Source: Rudanella lutea DSM 19387 (GTDB lineage: Bacteria; Bacteroidota; Bacteroidia; Cytophagales; Spirosomataceae). Taken from it: a stretch of DNA of 64,000 nt. The translations under genes and the position numbers were made by a program. Location of the stretch: assembly GCF_000383955.1 (NCBI RefSeq), contig NZ_KB913013.1, forward strand, positions 6,153,004 through 6,217,003, read 5' to 3'. Of the stretch, positions 16,928 through 26,241 are shown in pieces; position 1 is the first letter of the stretch; each line of letters opens with the position of its first letter. A model generated the notes under the pieces. That model was not told the origin of the DNA and made no database searches. It saw only the letters and a program-made list of their open reading frames with translations.

Positions 16928-18915
16928 ACATAAAATTAATCCCGGTACTCTGGCTGTTGGTTGGGGTAGCCGCCTGGGCCAAACCACCGGCTCTCATTCC
17001 GGCCCCGCGTCAGGTTATCTGGACAAACGAAACCTTCCGGTTGCAACGCCTAATCCGCGTGCAAGCCCCCGACGCTCAGGCGCGTGTTGTGGCCGATTCG
17101 GTGGTTGCGTTTCTGCGGCAGCACGGCGCAACGTCTACGTTTACTCGTTCAGAAGGCGGTGCTCAGGTCGTTTTTAAACTGGAGCCATCGGGTGCCTTTC
17201 GGGATAAACCGGAGGGCTATTCGATTACCGTTTCGGCAAAAGGCGCGCAGCTCACGGCTGCCACCGAGCGGGGCCTGTTTTGGGCCTACCGAACCCTGCA
17301 ACAGTTGGTGCAGCCCGGCCCGAACCCCTCGCTCGCGGGTTGTCAGATTATCGACTACCCGGCGTTTCCGGTGCGAGGGCTCATGCACGATACCGGCCGG
17401 AGTTTTATCACGCTCGATACGCTACGGGCGCATCTTCAGCAAATGTCGCGCTACAAGCTGAACACTTTCCACTGGCACCTGACCGAGGATATTGCCTGGC
17501 GATTGGCAAGCGACAGTTTACCCGCCCTCACCGAGGCCGTCAATATGCAACGCGACCCCGGCGGTTTTTACACCAAAGCCGAGGTGCGCGAACTGTTGCG
17601 GTTTGCCCGCGACCGGCACATTCAGATTATTCCCGAACTCGACATGCCCGGACATAGCGCGGCTTTTCGGCGGGCAACGGGCGTCGATATGCAGTCGGAG
17701 CCGGGTAAAAAGTGGGCGAAAAGCCTTATCCGGGAGGTGTGCGCTTTGTTTGACTCGCCCTATCTGCATATCGGTACCGACGAGGTGGCCTTTCGCGATT
17801 CGATGTTTGTGCCGACCATGATGGCCGTGGTGCGCGAATGCGGCAAAGCGGTGATTGGCTGGTATCCGGGTGGCACGATGGACAGCACGGCTATTCGTCA
17901 ACTCTGGATGAGCGCCCGAAAACCGTTGCCGGGCATGCGCGTCATCGACTCCCGCGATCTGTACTTGAATCATTACGCCACTCAGGCCGACCTGATTAGC
18001 CTGTTTCAACGCGACTTCTGCGATGTGCCCGAGGCTACTCCCCGCCATTTGGGGGCTATTGCTTGTATCTGGAACGACCGCCGACCGGCCTCTACGGCCC
18101 AACTCGAACGGTTGAACGGGCTTTACCCGATCCTGCTCACCTTCGCCGAGCGAATCTGGCGCGGGGGCGGTAGGCCCGAAACCGAAACGGGCGTGGTGCT
18201 TACCGACCCGGTCGCTTTTGCCGAATTTGAAGACCGGCTATTGACCCACAAACGGTTGCATTTTGGCCAAAAGGTGTTTCCGTATGTTCGGCAGAGTGGG
18301 CTTCATTGGCGGATTCTGGGGCCTTTCCCAAACGGCGGCAACCTCAATGCGTCGTTTCCGCCAGAAGAAGGTAACCTTCATTTTCCGGGCGTGTTGGCAA
18401 CCGGGGCCACGGTCTATCTGCGGCACACCTGGGGGCAGCCGGTGGTGCGGTCTTACCTGCCCGACCCCAAACCGAACCACACGGCCTATGCCTTTACCGA
18501 GGTGTATTCGCCCAAAGCGCAGACCGTTGGGCTGTGGGTCGATTTCCATAATTATGGCCGCTCGGAGAAAGACGCGGCCCCACCCGCCGGAGCCTGGGAT
18601 CACAAGGGTAGTGCTATTTGGCTCAACGGCGAACGAGTACCTCCGCCCATCTGGCAGCAGGCGGGTTTGCGGCCCGGCAGTCTGGAACAGCCCTACCAAA
18701 ATGAGCCTTACGAAGCCCGCGAGCCAATTACCGTTTCGCTCAAACCCGGCTGGAACCGGGTGCTTCTGAAACTACCCGTCGGGTCGTTTAGTACGCCCGA
18801 ATACCGGTTGGTGAAGTGGCTGTTTACGGCCGTGTTTGTGCGTCGGGAGGGAGCGCACTGGGAAACTGCCGACGACCTGATTTTCTCCCCTGATCGATCG
18901 CTAAAAACGCCTTAA
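16924..18915 (+). CDS. Beta-N-acetylhexosaminidase (GH20), exported
   Basis: A 663-residue glycosidase that trims terminal GlcNAc/GalNAc once sialic acid is gone. Signal peptide, a small N-terminal domain to about 130, then the GH20 barrel: FHWHLTED, ELDMPGHS and HIGTDE, with the catalytic pair Asp286-Glu287. About 240 residues after the barrel (from roughly 420) form an extra beta-rich region, probably carbohydrate-binding, with WRILGPFPNGG near its start. The start is a TTG at 16924 sharing bases with the preceding stop; no in-frame ATG gives a signal peptide. Same operon as nanA and the esterase. Confidence 0.88.
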   Translation: MNIKLIPVLWLLVGVAAWAKPPALIPAPRQVIWTNETFRLQRLIRVQAPDAQARVVADSVVAFLRQHGATSTFTRSEGGAQVVFKLEPSGAFRDKPEGYSITVSAKGAQLTAATERGLFWAYRTLQQLVQPGPNPSLAGCQIIDYPAFPVRGLMHDTGRSFITLDTLRAHLQQMSRYKLNTFHWHLTEDIAWRLASDSLPALTEAVNMQRDPGGFYTKAEVRELLRFARDRHIQIIPELDMPGHSAAFRRATGVDMQSEPGKKWAKSLIREVCALFDSPYLHIGTDEVAFRDSMFVPTMMAVVRECGKAVIGWYPGGTMDSTAIRQLWMSARKPLPGMRVIDSRDLYLNHYATQADLISLFQRDFCDVPEATPRHLGAIACIWNDRRPASTAQLERLNGLYPILLTFAERIWRGGGRPETETGVVLTDPVAFAEFEDRLLTHKRLHFGQKVFPYVRQSGLHWRILGPFPNGGNLNASFPPEEGNLHFPGVLATGATVYLRHTWGQPVVRSYLPDPKPNHTAYAFTEVYSPKAQTVGLWVDFHNYGRSEKDAAPPAGAWDHKGSAIWLNGERVPPPIWQQAGLRPGSLEQPYQNEPYEAREPITVSLKPGWNRVLLKLPVGSFSTPEYRLVKWLFTAVFVRREGAHWETADDLIFSPDRSLKTP

Positions 18916-18925
18916 CCGCCTATTT

Positions 18926-20221
18926 ATGAAGTCACTTGATACGCCCGAAACCGCTACTCAGCCCAAAGCCGGTTATTACCCCTGGGTTGTGGTGGGGTTG
19001 CTCTGGGTGGTGGCCCTGCTCAACTATTTGGACCGGCAGATGCTGGCCACCATGCGCCCGGCGATGTTGCGGGATATTGCTGAGCTGGAATCGGCCACCA
19101 ACTTTGGCCGGCTGATGGCGATATTTCTCTGGATTTACGGCCTGATGAGCCCGGTAGCGGGGCTGGTTGCCGACCGACTGAGCCGGAAGTGGCTCATTGT
19201 GGGTAGTTTGGCGGTTTGGTCGGGTGTGACTTTGCTCATGGGTAATGCTACTACGTTCGGGCAGTTGTATGTGCTACGGGCGGTGATGGGCGTGAGCGAA
19301 GCCCTGTACATCCCAGCCGGCCTTTCGCTCATTGCTGACTTTCATACGTCGCGCACCCGATCGCTGGCGGTGGGCATCCACATGACCGGCCTCTACATGG
19401 GGCAGGCCCTTGGTGGGTTTGGGGCTACGCTCGCAAGTTCGTACTCGTGGCCAACTACGTTTGCGGCTTTCGGGGGCGTGGGTATCGTGTATGCTGGGGT
19501 ATTGGCTTTTTTTCTGAAAGAAGCCCGTCAACCGGCCGAACCTCAACAAGTACTTGCCCCAAAAAAACCGCAGACGGTTGGGGAGAGTCTGAGGCTACTC
19601 TTCACGAACCGGGCTTTCTGGGTGCTGTTGCTCGTGTACGCTATTCCGAGTCTGCCGGGGTGGGCTACCAAAAACTGGCTCCCGACCCTGCTGGCTACCA
19701 ATCTGAACATCGACATGGCACAGGCTGGGCCACTGGCTACCATTACCATTGCGGCTTCGTCGCTGGTGGGGGTTCTGCTCGGCGGCACCCTCTCCGACCG
19801 GCTGGTGCAATCTCACGTGCGGGGCCGTATCTGGGTCAGCGCCACGGGCTTGTCGCTCACCATTCCGGCCTTGCTGTTGCTGGGCTTTGGTAGCTCGCTC
19901 GTGCATATGCTGGCCGCAGCAGTTTGTTTCGGCATCGGTTTCGGCCTGTTCGACGCGAACAATATGCCCATTCTGTGCCAGTTTGTACCGGTTCAGCGCC
20001 GGGCCACTGCCTACGGCATCATGAACATGACGGGGGTGTTTGCCGGTGCCGCCGTAACCAACTGGCTTGGTAGTGCCACCGACGGGGGCCACCTCGGCCG
20101 CGACTTTGCGGCCCTCTCGGCGGTGGTTCTGGTGGCCATGCTGGCCCAGATCACCCTTTTAAGGCCAGCGCAAGCCGAATTGGTGGAGGGGACGGTTTCA
20201 GATGCTGCACCGGTGGAGTAG
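18926..20221 (+). CDS. MFS transporter, likely sialic acid permease (NanT-like)
   Basis: A 431-residue inner-membrane protein with twelve predicted transmembrane helices; YLDRQMLATMRPAM in the first helix region and GLVADRLSRKW between helices 2 and 3 are typical of the anion:cation symporter branch of the MFS. It begins 10 bases after the GH20 stop and is the last gene of the nan operon, so it most likely carries N-acetylneuraminate from periplasm to cytoplasm. Hexuronate permeases belong to the same branch, so the substrate rests on context. Confidence 0.82.
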   Translation: MKSLDTPETATQPKAGYYPWVVVGLLWVVALLNYLDRQMLATMRPAMLRDIAELESATNFGRLMAIFLWIYGLMSPVAGLVADRLSRKWLIVGSLAVWSGVTLLMGNATTFGQLYVLRAVMGVSEALYIPAGLSLIADFHTSRTRSLAVGIHMTGLYMGQALGGFGATLASSYSWPTTFAAFGGVGIVYAGVLAFFLKEARQPAEPQQVLAPKKPQTVGESLRLLFTNRAFWVLLLVYAIPSLPGWATKNWLPTLLATNLNIDMAQAGPLATITIAASSLVGVLLGGTLSDRLVQSHVRGRIWVSATGLSLTIPALLLLGFGSSLVHMLAAAVCFGIGFGLFDANNMPILCQFVPVQRRATAYGIMNMTGVFAGAAVTNWLGSATDGGHLGRDFAALSAVVLVAMLAQITLLRPAQAELVEGTVSDAAPVE

Positions 20222-20253
20222 GAGGGAGGTGGATCCGGGAGGTTTCTTGTGAA

Positions 20254-20433
20254 TTAACGTGAGTTATTGATAATGGCTGACGCAAAGGCCTTAGACAGGC
20301 TCAGCCGGACGCGGCCCGGGCTGACCTCAAATTTGTGAGTTGCCCGTCAGCCTGAGCCTGTCGAAGGTCTTTGCGTCATCAACTAATTTTAAATCAAGAA
20401 GTTACAACCTGCGTTATCCATAATTCACGTTAA
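20254..20433. mobile_element. MITE-like palindromic element, copy 1
   Basis: About 180 bp with imperfect terminal inverted repeats: TTAACGTGAGTTAT at the left end, complement of ATAATTCACGTTAA at the right. Inside are inverted arms containing GACAGGCTCAG and CTGAGCCTGTC. A second copy with the same ends and core lies at 44402-44563. No coding capacity, so a non-autonomous element or large repetitive extragenic palindrome. It lies between converging operons and may also stop transcription. Confidence 0.8.
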
Positions 20434-20500
20434 ATTAGAAGTCAAAGTTCTAATTCACACGTATGATTCGCAGAGGGGGAGGTATTCACCCCCTCCATCC

Positions 20501-23107
20501 TCACAGTCCCACCTCCAGCCAGCGCAGCTCCAGGCGCTTCCAGATGTTAATGCCGCCTGCTGTCTCCCGGTACACCAGATACAGATCGTGTGGCCCCGAC
20601 ATCGGTGTCAGCTCCGTGCTGATCTGTTGATTGTTGCCCGGCACCACCGCCAGCTGCCCCAGCAAGGGACCATCGGGCCGGTCGGCACGGACTTCGAGGG
20701 TCCCCGTGAGCCCCGGTGAACTCAGGCCCGCCTTGAGCGACTTGAGCCCCGTCAGGTCGATCTTGTCGAACGCGATCCACGACCCCTTCTCGTTGTAATT
20801 CATCGACGAGGGGGCTCCGTTGCCATTGCGTCGGGCTACCCGGTCGAGCCGCTGGGCATCGGCCGCGTTGAAACGGGTTGGGTAGAGCCGCAGCAGATCC
20901 TGCCCGGTCAGGCCACCCCGGTCCACATATCGGGCCAGCACCACGTAGTTACCGCCGGGCTGCGTCAGGCTCACGCGCCCTTTGGCCGGTAAATTGGGGC
21001 TGGGCTCGTTCAAGGATAGAATGTAGCGAACCATCTCGGCGGCATCCTCGCCCAGCAACTGAGGGTGCGCCGACATCATGTGGTCTTTAGTCCAGACACC
21101 CCCTCCCCCTTGTATGATCTTGTTTGAAAGCGACGCTACCAGCTTCGTGTCGGTCGGGTTGGCTTCGTAGCGCCGGGCAATCGCCTGCCAGCTGGGGCCC
21201 ACCGACTGTTGATTGAGCGCGTGACAGGACCGGCAATCGCTCTGCTCGATCAGGGTTTTGCCTTTGGGGGTGCGTTGGCCGGTAGCCATCAGTCCGGCCA
21301 CATCTTCGCCTTCAGGCAGGTGGTAGAGCGCCACCGTTGCCCGTTTGGGGTCGGTGGGTCGGTCTTCCCGGTCTACAATATTCACAGCGTAGTCGACCTG
21401 AGAGTTCGGGGCAAAAAATGAGCGGTTGCCTTTCCACTGCACCTGCACAACGGGCGGTTCGTTGCCTACCCGCACGGGCAGTTGGGCCTCAGCCTGTAAG
21501 CCCTGCCGGTCGGTGACACGCACCCGGCAGAGGTAGGTGCCTGGTTTAGTGAATGTAAACGCCGGGTTGGGCTGGCGGCTCTGCACGGTTTTACCTCCGA
21601 AGAACCATTCGTAGCGAAGGGAGTCGCCGGAATCGTGATCGAAGGATTCGCGGGCCGAGAACTGGACACGCAGGGGGGCAGCGCCTACGGTTTTGTCGGC
21701 CCCAATGCGAGCAATGGGCGTGCGATTCCCCTCATTGAACTCGATGCGTACCAGAGCCGCGTCGGTATTTTTAGCCCGCCAGTAGCTGCCGTATTCAAGC
21801 ACGTAAAGCTCACCAGTTGGGCTAAAAGCCATGTCGACCGGGTGGTTGAAGGGCATCTGAGGCAAAAAACGCTCGATACGGTTCAGGTCGCCGTTGGGGT
21901 GGAGGGCAGCCGTAAAAATCCAGCCGCGCATCCAGTCGTAGAAAAACAGTTTACCGTCGAAGTAAGCCGGAAACCGCCGGGCTGAGGCCGGATAGTCCTG
22001 TGCATGGAAAACAGGGCCGGCCATGGCGTTGCGCCCACCCGTGCCCAAGGCCGGAAATTCGGCCGACTCGGCATACGGGTACCAGATAAAGGCCGATTGG
22101 GCGGGGGGCAGCTCGGTGAGGCCGGTGTTGTTACGGGAACGGTTTACGGGCCGGGCCGGGTCGAAGGGGGCACCCGCTTGTTTGGTCTCAAAGTTGTACT
22201 CGTGATAAGGCTTGTTGTTGCCTACAAACAGGGGCCAGCCGAAGTTGCCGGGCTTCCGGGCCTGGTTGATCTCATCGTGACCCCGTGGGCCGCGCCGGAG
22301 GCTGTCGTTACCCGCGTCGGGGCCTACTTCGCCCCAGTACAGGAAACCCGTGTGGGCATCCACCGAGATGCGGAAGGGGTTACGGCAGCCCATGACGTAG
22401 ATTTCGGGGCGGGTCTGTGGGGTGCCCGGCGCAAACAGGTTGCCGGTCGGAATGGTGTACGAACCATCGGGCTGAGGTCGGATGCGGAGAATCTTGCCGC
22501 GAAGGTCGTTGGTATTGCCCGACGATTTGAGGGCGTCGAAGCGCAGCCGACCGGGCCGGTCGTCGAAGGGTCCAAACCCGTCGGACTCAAACGGGTTGGT
22601 ATTGTCGCCGGTGGAAAGAAAAAGATTGCCGTCTCTATCGAACGCGAGCGAGCCGGCCGAGTGACTCACGCCCTCGTGCAGCAGGGGCACGCGAAGCATC
22701 TCAATGCGGTTGGCGAGGCCGGTGGGGGTCAGCTCGAAGCGGGCGAGTACGTTGGCGTATTCACCGTTGCGGGGCGTGGGGTCACCGTAGTACAGGTAAA
22801 GCCATCGATTGGTGGCAAAGCCGGGGTCGAGGGCGAGCCCGAGCAGGCCATCCTCTCCGGTAGCCCGAACGGCCAGTTTGGCAATCTGTTTTTTCTGGCC
22901 GGTGCGGGGGTCCAATTGGTTGAGGGTGCCAATTCGTTCGATGTAGTACAGGATGCCCTGGTTGTCGATGGCGAGTTCCATGGGCTCGTTGAGGTCGTTG
23001 TCGAGAACGACCTTGGTAAAGCGGGAATCGTCGGGTCGGGGCGTATCTACGGGCAGGGTAAAAGCCTGCGCGGCAAACAAACTCAAGAGCAGGAAAAACG
23101 TTCTCAT
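20501..23107 (-). CDS. PQQ-type sugar dehydrogenase fused to PKD, cytochrome c and C-terminal CBM-like domain
   Basis: An 868-residue exported protein. Residues of about 30-430 form a six-bladed soluble glucose/sorbosone dehydrogenase-like propeller (GEDGLLGLALDPGF, NPFRISVDAHTGFLYWGEVG). About 450-545 is a PKD domain. Then a cytochrome c module with heme motif CRSCH at 625-629 and a likely axial methionine at 677 or 678. The last 130 residues look like a CBM6-type sugar-binding module. It should oxidise a sugar in the periplasm or at the surface and pass electrons to its own heme. Its ATG overlaps the SGNH gene stop by 4 bases, so it ends the operon. The sugar is unknown. Confidence 0.85.
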   Translation of the reverse strand: MRTFFLLLSLFAAQAFTLPVDTPRPDDSRFTKVVLDNDLNEPMELAIDNQGILYYIERIGTLNQLDPRTGQKKQIAKLAVRATGEDGLLGLALDPGFATNRWLYLYYGDPTPRNGEYANVLARFELTPTGLANRIEMLRVPLLHEGVSHSAGSLAFDRDGNLFLSTGDNTNPFESDGFGPFDDRPGRLRFDALKSSGNTNDLRGKILRIRPQPDGSYTIPTGNLFAPGTPQTRPEIYVMGCRNPFRISVDAHTGFLYWGEVGPDAGNDSLRRGPRGHDEINQARKPGNFGWPLFVGNNKPYHEYNFETKQAGAPFDPARPVNRSRNNTGLTELPPAQSAFIWYPYAESAEFPALGTGGRNAMAGPVFHAQDYPASARRFPAYFDGKLFFYDWMRGWIFTAALHPNGDLNRIERFLPQMPFNHPVDMAFSPTGELYVLEYGSYWRAKNTDAALVRIEFNEGNRTPIARIGADKTVGAAPLRVQFSARESFDHDSGDSLRYEWFFGGKTVQSRQPNPAFTFTKPGTYLCRVRVTDRQGLQAEAQLPVRVGNEPPVVQVQWKGNRSFFAPNSQVDYAVNIVDREDRPTDPKRATVALYHLPEGEDVAGLMATGQRTPKGKTLIEQSDCRSCHALNQQSVGPSWQAIARRYEANPTDTKLVASLSNKIIQGGGGVWTKDHMMSAHPQLLGEDAAEMVRYILSLNEPSPNLPAKGRVSLTQPGGNYVVLARYVDRGGLTGQDLLRLYPTRFNAADAQRLDRVARRNGNGAPSSMNYNEKGSWIAFDKIDLTGLKSLKAGLSSPGLTGTLEVRADRPDGPLLGQLAVVPGNNQQISTELTPMSGPHDLYLVYRETAGGINIWKRLELRWLEVGL

Positions 23108-24336
23108 TGTTGAACCAGTATACCCCCTAAATAAAACGCGTGGGGCTCATATACTTTCGGGTTGCTCATTGTTTGGTTTCTTTTTTTCAGGATGGCCACT
23201 TTATCCAGCCGAGCCGGTGACAGACGAATCTCGACCTGATGCAGGCCCGGTTTCAATCCTGAAATGAGGCTGTAAAACATCCGGTAATAGGTGCAATAGG
23301 CATCGAACCGATCCAGATACCGGGGCGGATCATTATCAATTTTTACCATGATTTGCCCAGCGCCCGGCCCCACCACATCCACAATGCCGAAGCTCGTGCC
23401 GCTCGCCTGAAACCGAATGGATGCGGCCGTATCGGTCGTGGCATACACCCGGGGCAGAAACTGCGCGTACGCCTTGCCCGTCGTTACCGAGTCCACGGCC
23501 TGCCAGTTCCCTTTTCGGTCCACGGCATCGGCCAGTATAAGTGTAGCCTTCTCCAGATTGTCAGCCACGAGCGGTTTGGGTAGCCGCCGACGGCCCGGTT
23601 TACCCACCGAAGCCAGACTGAGCAGGTGTTTCTGGACTGTCTCGGCATAAACCCGCTGCCCGGTTTCGTTCAGCGGATGCACGCCATCTTCCGAAAAAAC
23701 GGGTTTGTCGGGGTAGTCTTTCGGCTTGCCCTGCATAATCATCTGGCCGTTGAGCACATGCCGCACGACAGGCAGGCACATGGCTACCGAAGGCAGGTTG
23801 TAATAGTCGGCAACGGCTTCCATAGCCGAGGCCGATACCGGAAACTGCCCCCGTCCGTAGTGGTCCAGCTGTGGTTTGGAGAACGTGTACACAAAACATA
23901 TGTCGGTTTCGGGATTCGCCCTCCGAATCTGCCGGACAATGCCTTCCATGGATGCTTTTACGGTCGTCGATGGTCGGCCCTGATCGTTCACCGCAAACTC
24001 CACAAACACCAAATCGGGCTTGTACGCCAGCACATGCGACCCCACTCGGTAGGCTCCAAAATCGGAGCCGGTACCACCAATGGCTGCCATAATTGGCTCG
24101 AAACGGGCCGTTGGGTACTGCTGCCCCAGCCACCGAAACGTTTGGTCGCGCCAGCCGCCATCGGCGCGGGTGATGCTACCGCCGAGATACGCCACCCGAA
24201 CTGGTTGACCGCTCTGGATTTTGGCGAAAAAGTAGGGTAGGCCCCCCCGATAATTGGCCTCGGTGGCCGAACGAACACTATCCTGAGCCGTGGCCGGAAT
24301 GGAGAATAGGAGGAAAAGAAAAGCGAGTCGGAGCAT
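23104..24336 (-). CDS. SGNH/GDSL hydrolase, exported
   Basis: A 410-residue protein with signal peptide (LFSIPATAQ). SGNH blocks are visible: YLGGSITRADGG with nucleophile Ser54, GGTGSDFG, a VEFAVNDQG block with the asparagine, and EDGVHPLNETG with the Asp-His pair. About 130 further residues follow as a beta-rich domain. By family and neighbourhood it is likely a carbohydrate esterase removing acetyl groups from the glycan handled by this locus. Overlaps the dehydrogenase gene by 4 bases and follows the toroid-protein gene by 11 bases. Exact substrate unknown. Confidence 0.82.
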   Translation of the reverse strand: MLRLAFLFLLFSIPATAQDSVRSATEANYRGGLPYFFAKIQSGQPVRVAYLGGSITRADGGWRDQTFRWLGQQYPTARFEPIMAAIGGTGSDFGAYRVGSHVLAYKPDLVFVEFAVNDQGRPSTTVKASMEGIVRQIRRANPETDICFVYTFSKPQLDHYGRGQFPVSASAMEAVADYYNLPSVAMCLPVVRHVLNGQMIMQGKPKDYPDKPVFSEDGVHPLNETGQRVYAETVQKHLLSLASVGKPGRRRLPKPLVADNLEKATLILADAVDRKGNWQAVDSVTTGKAYAQFLPRVYATTDTAASIRFQASGTSFGIVDVVGPGAGQIMVKIDNDPPRYLDRFDAYCTYYRMFYSLISGLKPGLHQVEIRLSPARLDKVAILKKRNQTMSNPKVYEPHAFYLGGILVQQ

Positions 24337-24347
24337 AAAAGGGTGTA

Positions 24348-26156
24348 TTAATACCAGCCTACGTGCTTGGGCTGGGGTAGTATTTGTTTGGGAACGGAAA
24401 GGCTCATGCCCTGCCAGCTGGCTTTCAAAACGGCTGCATCAGGCTGAATTTGCGGTTGCATGGCTTTGTGGTCGGGCGTGGGTGTCCCGACGGAAAGGGT
24501 CAGTCCCCAAATGGCTTTTTGCAGATTATTCAGGTCGAAACGGGTCGCTGGGCCGCTGTAGATAACGTAATCGAGCCAGGCGGTGGTACCGTTACCGCCT
24601 TTTTCCCAACGGCCCGGTCGCGTATCCAGAGTAGCCTCAAACAGATTCAGATTTAGCGGTAACCCTTCAAGCGTCAATCGAATGGGTTGGTTTGGGCCAT
24701 TGGGTAGACGCAGCGAGTCGGGTAATTGAACATTACCCAGTTCGAACCGTAACCGCAGATCGCGGGCTTCAAAGGTGCCGTCTTTCAATAAATCGATATG
24801 AATGTGTTTGTCGCCGGCTCCTTTGCTCAGGTTGATGGCGGCCAGCACCTTGTCGTCGCGCTGTTCACTGTAAAAACTGGCCGAGCTGAAATCATACTCG
24901 TCGTGCAGAAACCGCAGTTGCAGATACCGGGGCTTGTCGGGCGTTCCCCAATAGGCCAACAGCGGCCGACGCTGATTCCACATCGACGAGCGGTTGCTTG
25001 TGGATAGGGCAAACCGGTCGGTGAGGTAACTCGTTCCCACAATCGGGGGCGCGTCGGGCTCAAACACGTCGCGTTCGGTGCGCGGGTAGGTGGGTTTGGT
25101 GAAATACGCGAGCAGATGAGGGGGGAGCCGATGCCGCAACCGGCCGTAATTGCCCCAATCGAGGGCTTTGGGGTTTTCAGTAAACAGTTTGCCCTCCGAA
25201 GCCTCGTGCAACAGATTATAAAAACCCGGCAATACCAGCGACCGGTACGCCCGGCTGTGTGGCCCGCTCCATTGGCCCGATGGGGCATGGTAATGGCGGG
25301 CAAGCATCGACCAGGCCAGCGTGTACAGTGAGTCGATCCGTTGGCGGGCGCCCGGCTCTACAATGTGCAGTTGCATCCGGTTCAGGTCTTCGAGGGCCGT
25401 AATCGTATAGGTGGGGCTGTTGTATTCCGTGAAGCCCCCTTTTTGCAGGGTGTATTGGTACAGGGTTTCGATCTTATCGCGCCCGTAGGTTTGCAGCGTA
25501 GGCAGGTCGAACAGGTGCCCAACCAGGTAGGTCACGTAGCTCCCCATCACGGCAATGTTGGTGTAATGCGGCCCCATGTTCCGTTTCTGAATGGCTCCGG
25601 CCGCCAGCACCAGCGACCGGCGCACGGCCTGTTGCAGGGCAGGGGGGAGGGCTGGGCCGTGGCTCATCCAGACGTCGAGCAGGGTCACGGCATTGAAATC
25701 GGCCATGTTAAAATCCGGGGGCGATTTCTTGGTTTGCAAAGGCTCTTCGAGATAATACCCCCAGATGCCCCGCGTCGGTGAGCCGGTCAGGGTATCCTGC
25801 AAGCCCACGCATTGGGCAATGATACCGTGCGCCCGGTCGCGAAATTGGGCGTCGCCTGTGTTGAGCAGGGCCAGCGCATACACCATCGACCCCCGAATCT
25901 CGTGCAGCGTGCCGGAGGTCGCGTCGCGGTGGTACTGGTAGCCGTCCACGGTTGTCGAAAGCATCCGGGCCTTGTCGTCGTATCGTTTATGAATCCCGTC
26001 GAGCAGTTTGAGCAGAGTTTGCTGTTGGGGCGCACTCAGCCGGATCGGGTTCAGCTGAATGGCGTGGGTGGATTGCGCTGATACCTCTGTGCAGATACAG
26101 GAGAGTAAGAAAAGGTGTAGTAGACCGGATATAGCCCGATTGAAAAAGAGTTTCAT
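24348..26156 (-). CDS. Exported alpha/alpha-toroid protein, polysaccharide lyase-like
   Basis: A 602-residue protein with signal peptide (SAQSTHA after the hydrophobic core). I cannot name the family. Residues of about 50-330 are helical repeats with aromatic and histidine-rich loops (MGPHYTNIAVMGSYVTYLVG, GGFTEYNSPTYTITALEDLNRM begins another), as in (alpha/alpha)-toroid polysaccharide lyases such as heparinase- or alginate-lyase-type enzymes; the remainder is beta-rich. It sits in an operon with an unsaturated-uronyl hydrolase (GH88/105), the partner that normally follows a lyase, which supports a lyase role. Catalytic residues are not assignable by eye. Confidence 0.6.
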   Translation of the reverse strand: MKLFFNRAISGLLHLFLLSCICTEVSAQSTHAIQLNPIRLSAPQQQTLLKLLDGIHKRYDDKARMLSTTVDGYQYHRDATSGTLHEIRGSMVYALALLNTGDAQFRDRAHGIIAQCVGLQDTLTGSPTRGIWGYYLEEPLQTKKSPPDFNMADFNAVTLLDVWMSHGPALPPALQQAVRRSLVLAAGAIQKRNMGPHYTNIAVMGSYVTYLVGHLFDLPTLQTYGRDKIETLYQYTLQKGGFTEYNSPTYTITALEDLNRMQLHIVEPGARQRIDSLYTLAWSMLARHYHAPSGQWSGPHSRAYRSLVLPGFYNLLHEASEGKLFTENPKALDWGNYGRLRHRLPPHLLAYFTKPTYPRTERDVFEPDAPPIVGTSYLTDRFALSTSNRSSMWNQRRPLLAYWGTPDKPRYLQLRFLHDEYDFSSASFYSEQRDDKVLAAINLSKGAGDKHIHIDLLKDGTFEARDLRLRFELGNVQLPDSLRLPNGPNQPIRLTLEGLPLNLNLFEATLDTRPGRWEKGGNGTTAWLDYVIYSGPATRFDLNNLQKAIWGLTLSVGTPTPDHKAMQPQIQPDAAVLKASWQGMSLSVPKQILPQPKHVGWY

Positions 26157-26241
26157 GCGTTTATTGCAATTCGGCTGCCTGGTTGGATAAGTGATTCGTT
26201 GCGGCTGTTTACCTAATACACAGTACTGAAGCAGCTGTTTT

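Noticed and set aside
22004..23113. 369-codon plus-strand frame opposite the sugar dehydrogenase
   Set aside because: Composition rich in Val, Gly and Arg with no motif; it mirrors a well-supported gene on the other strand.
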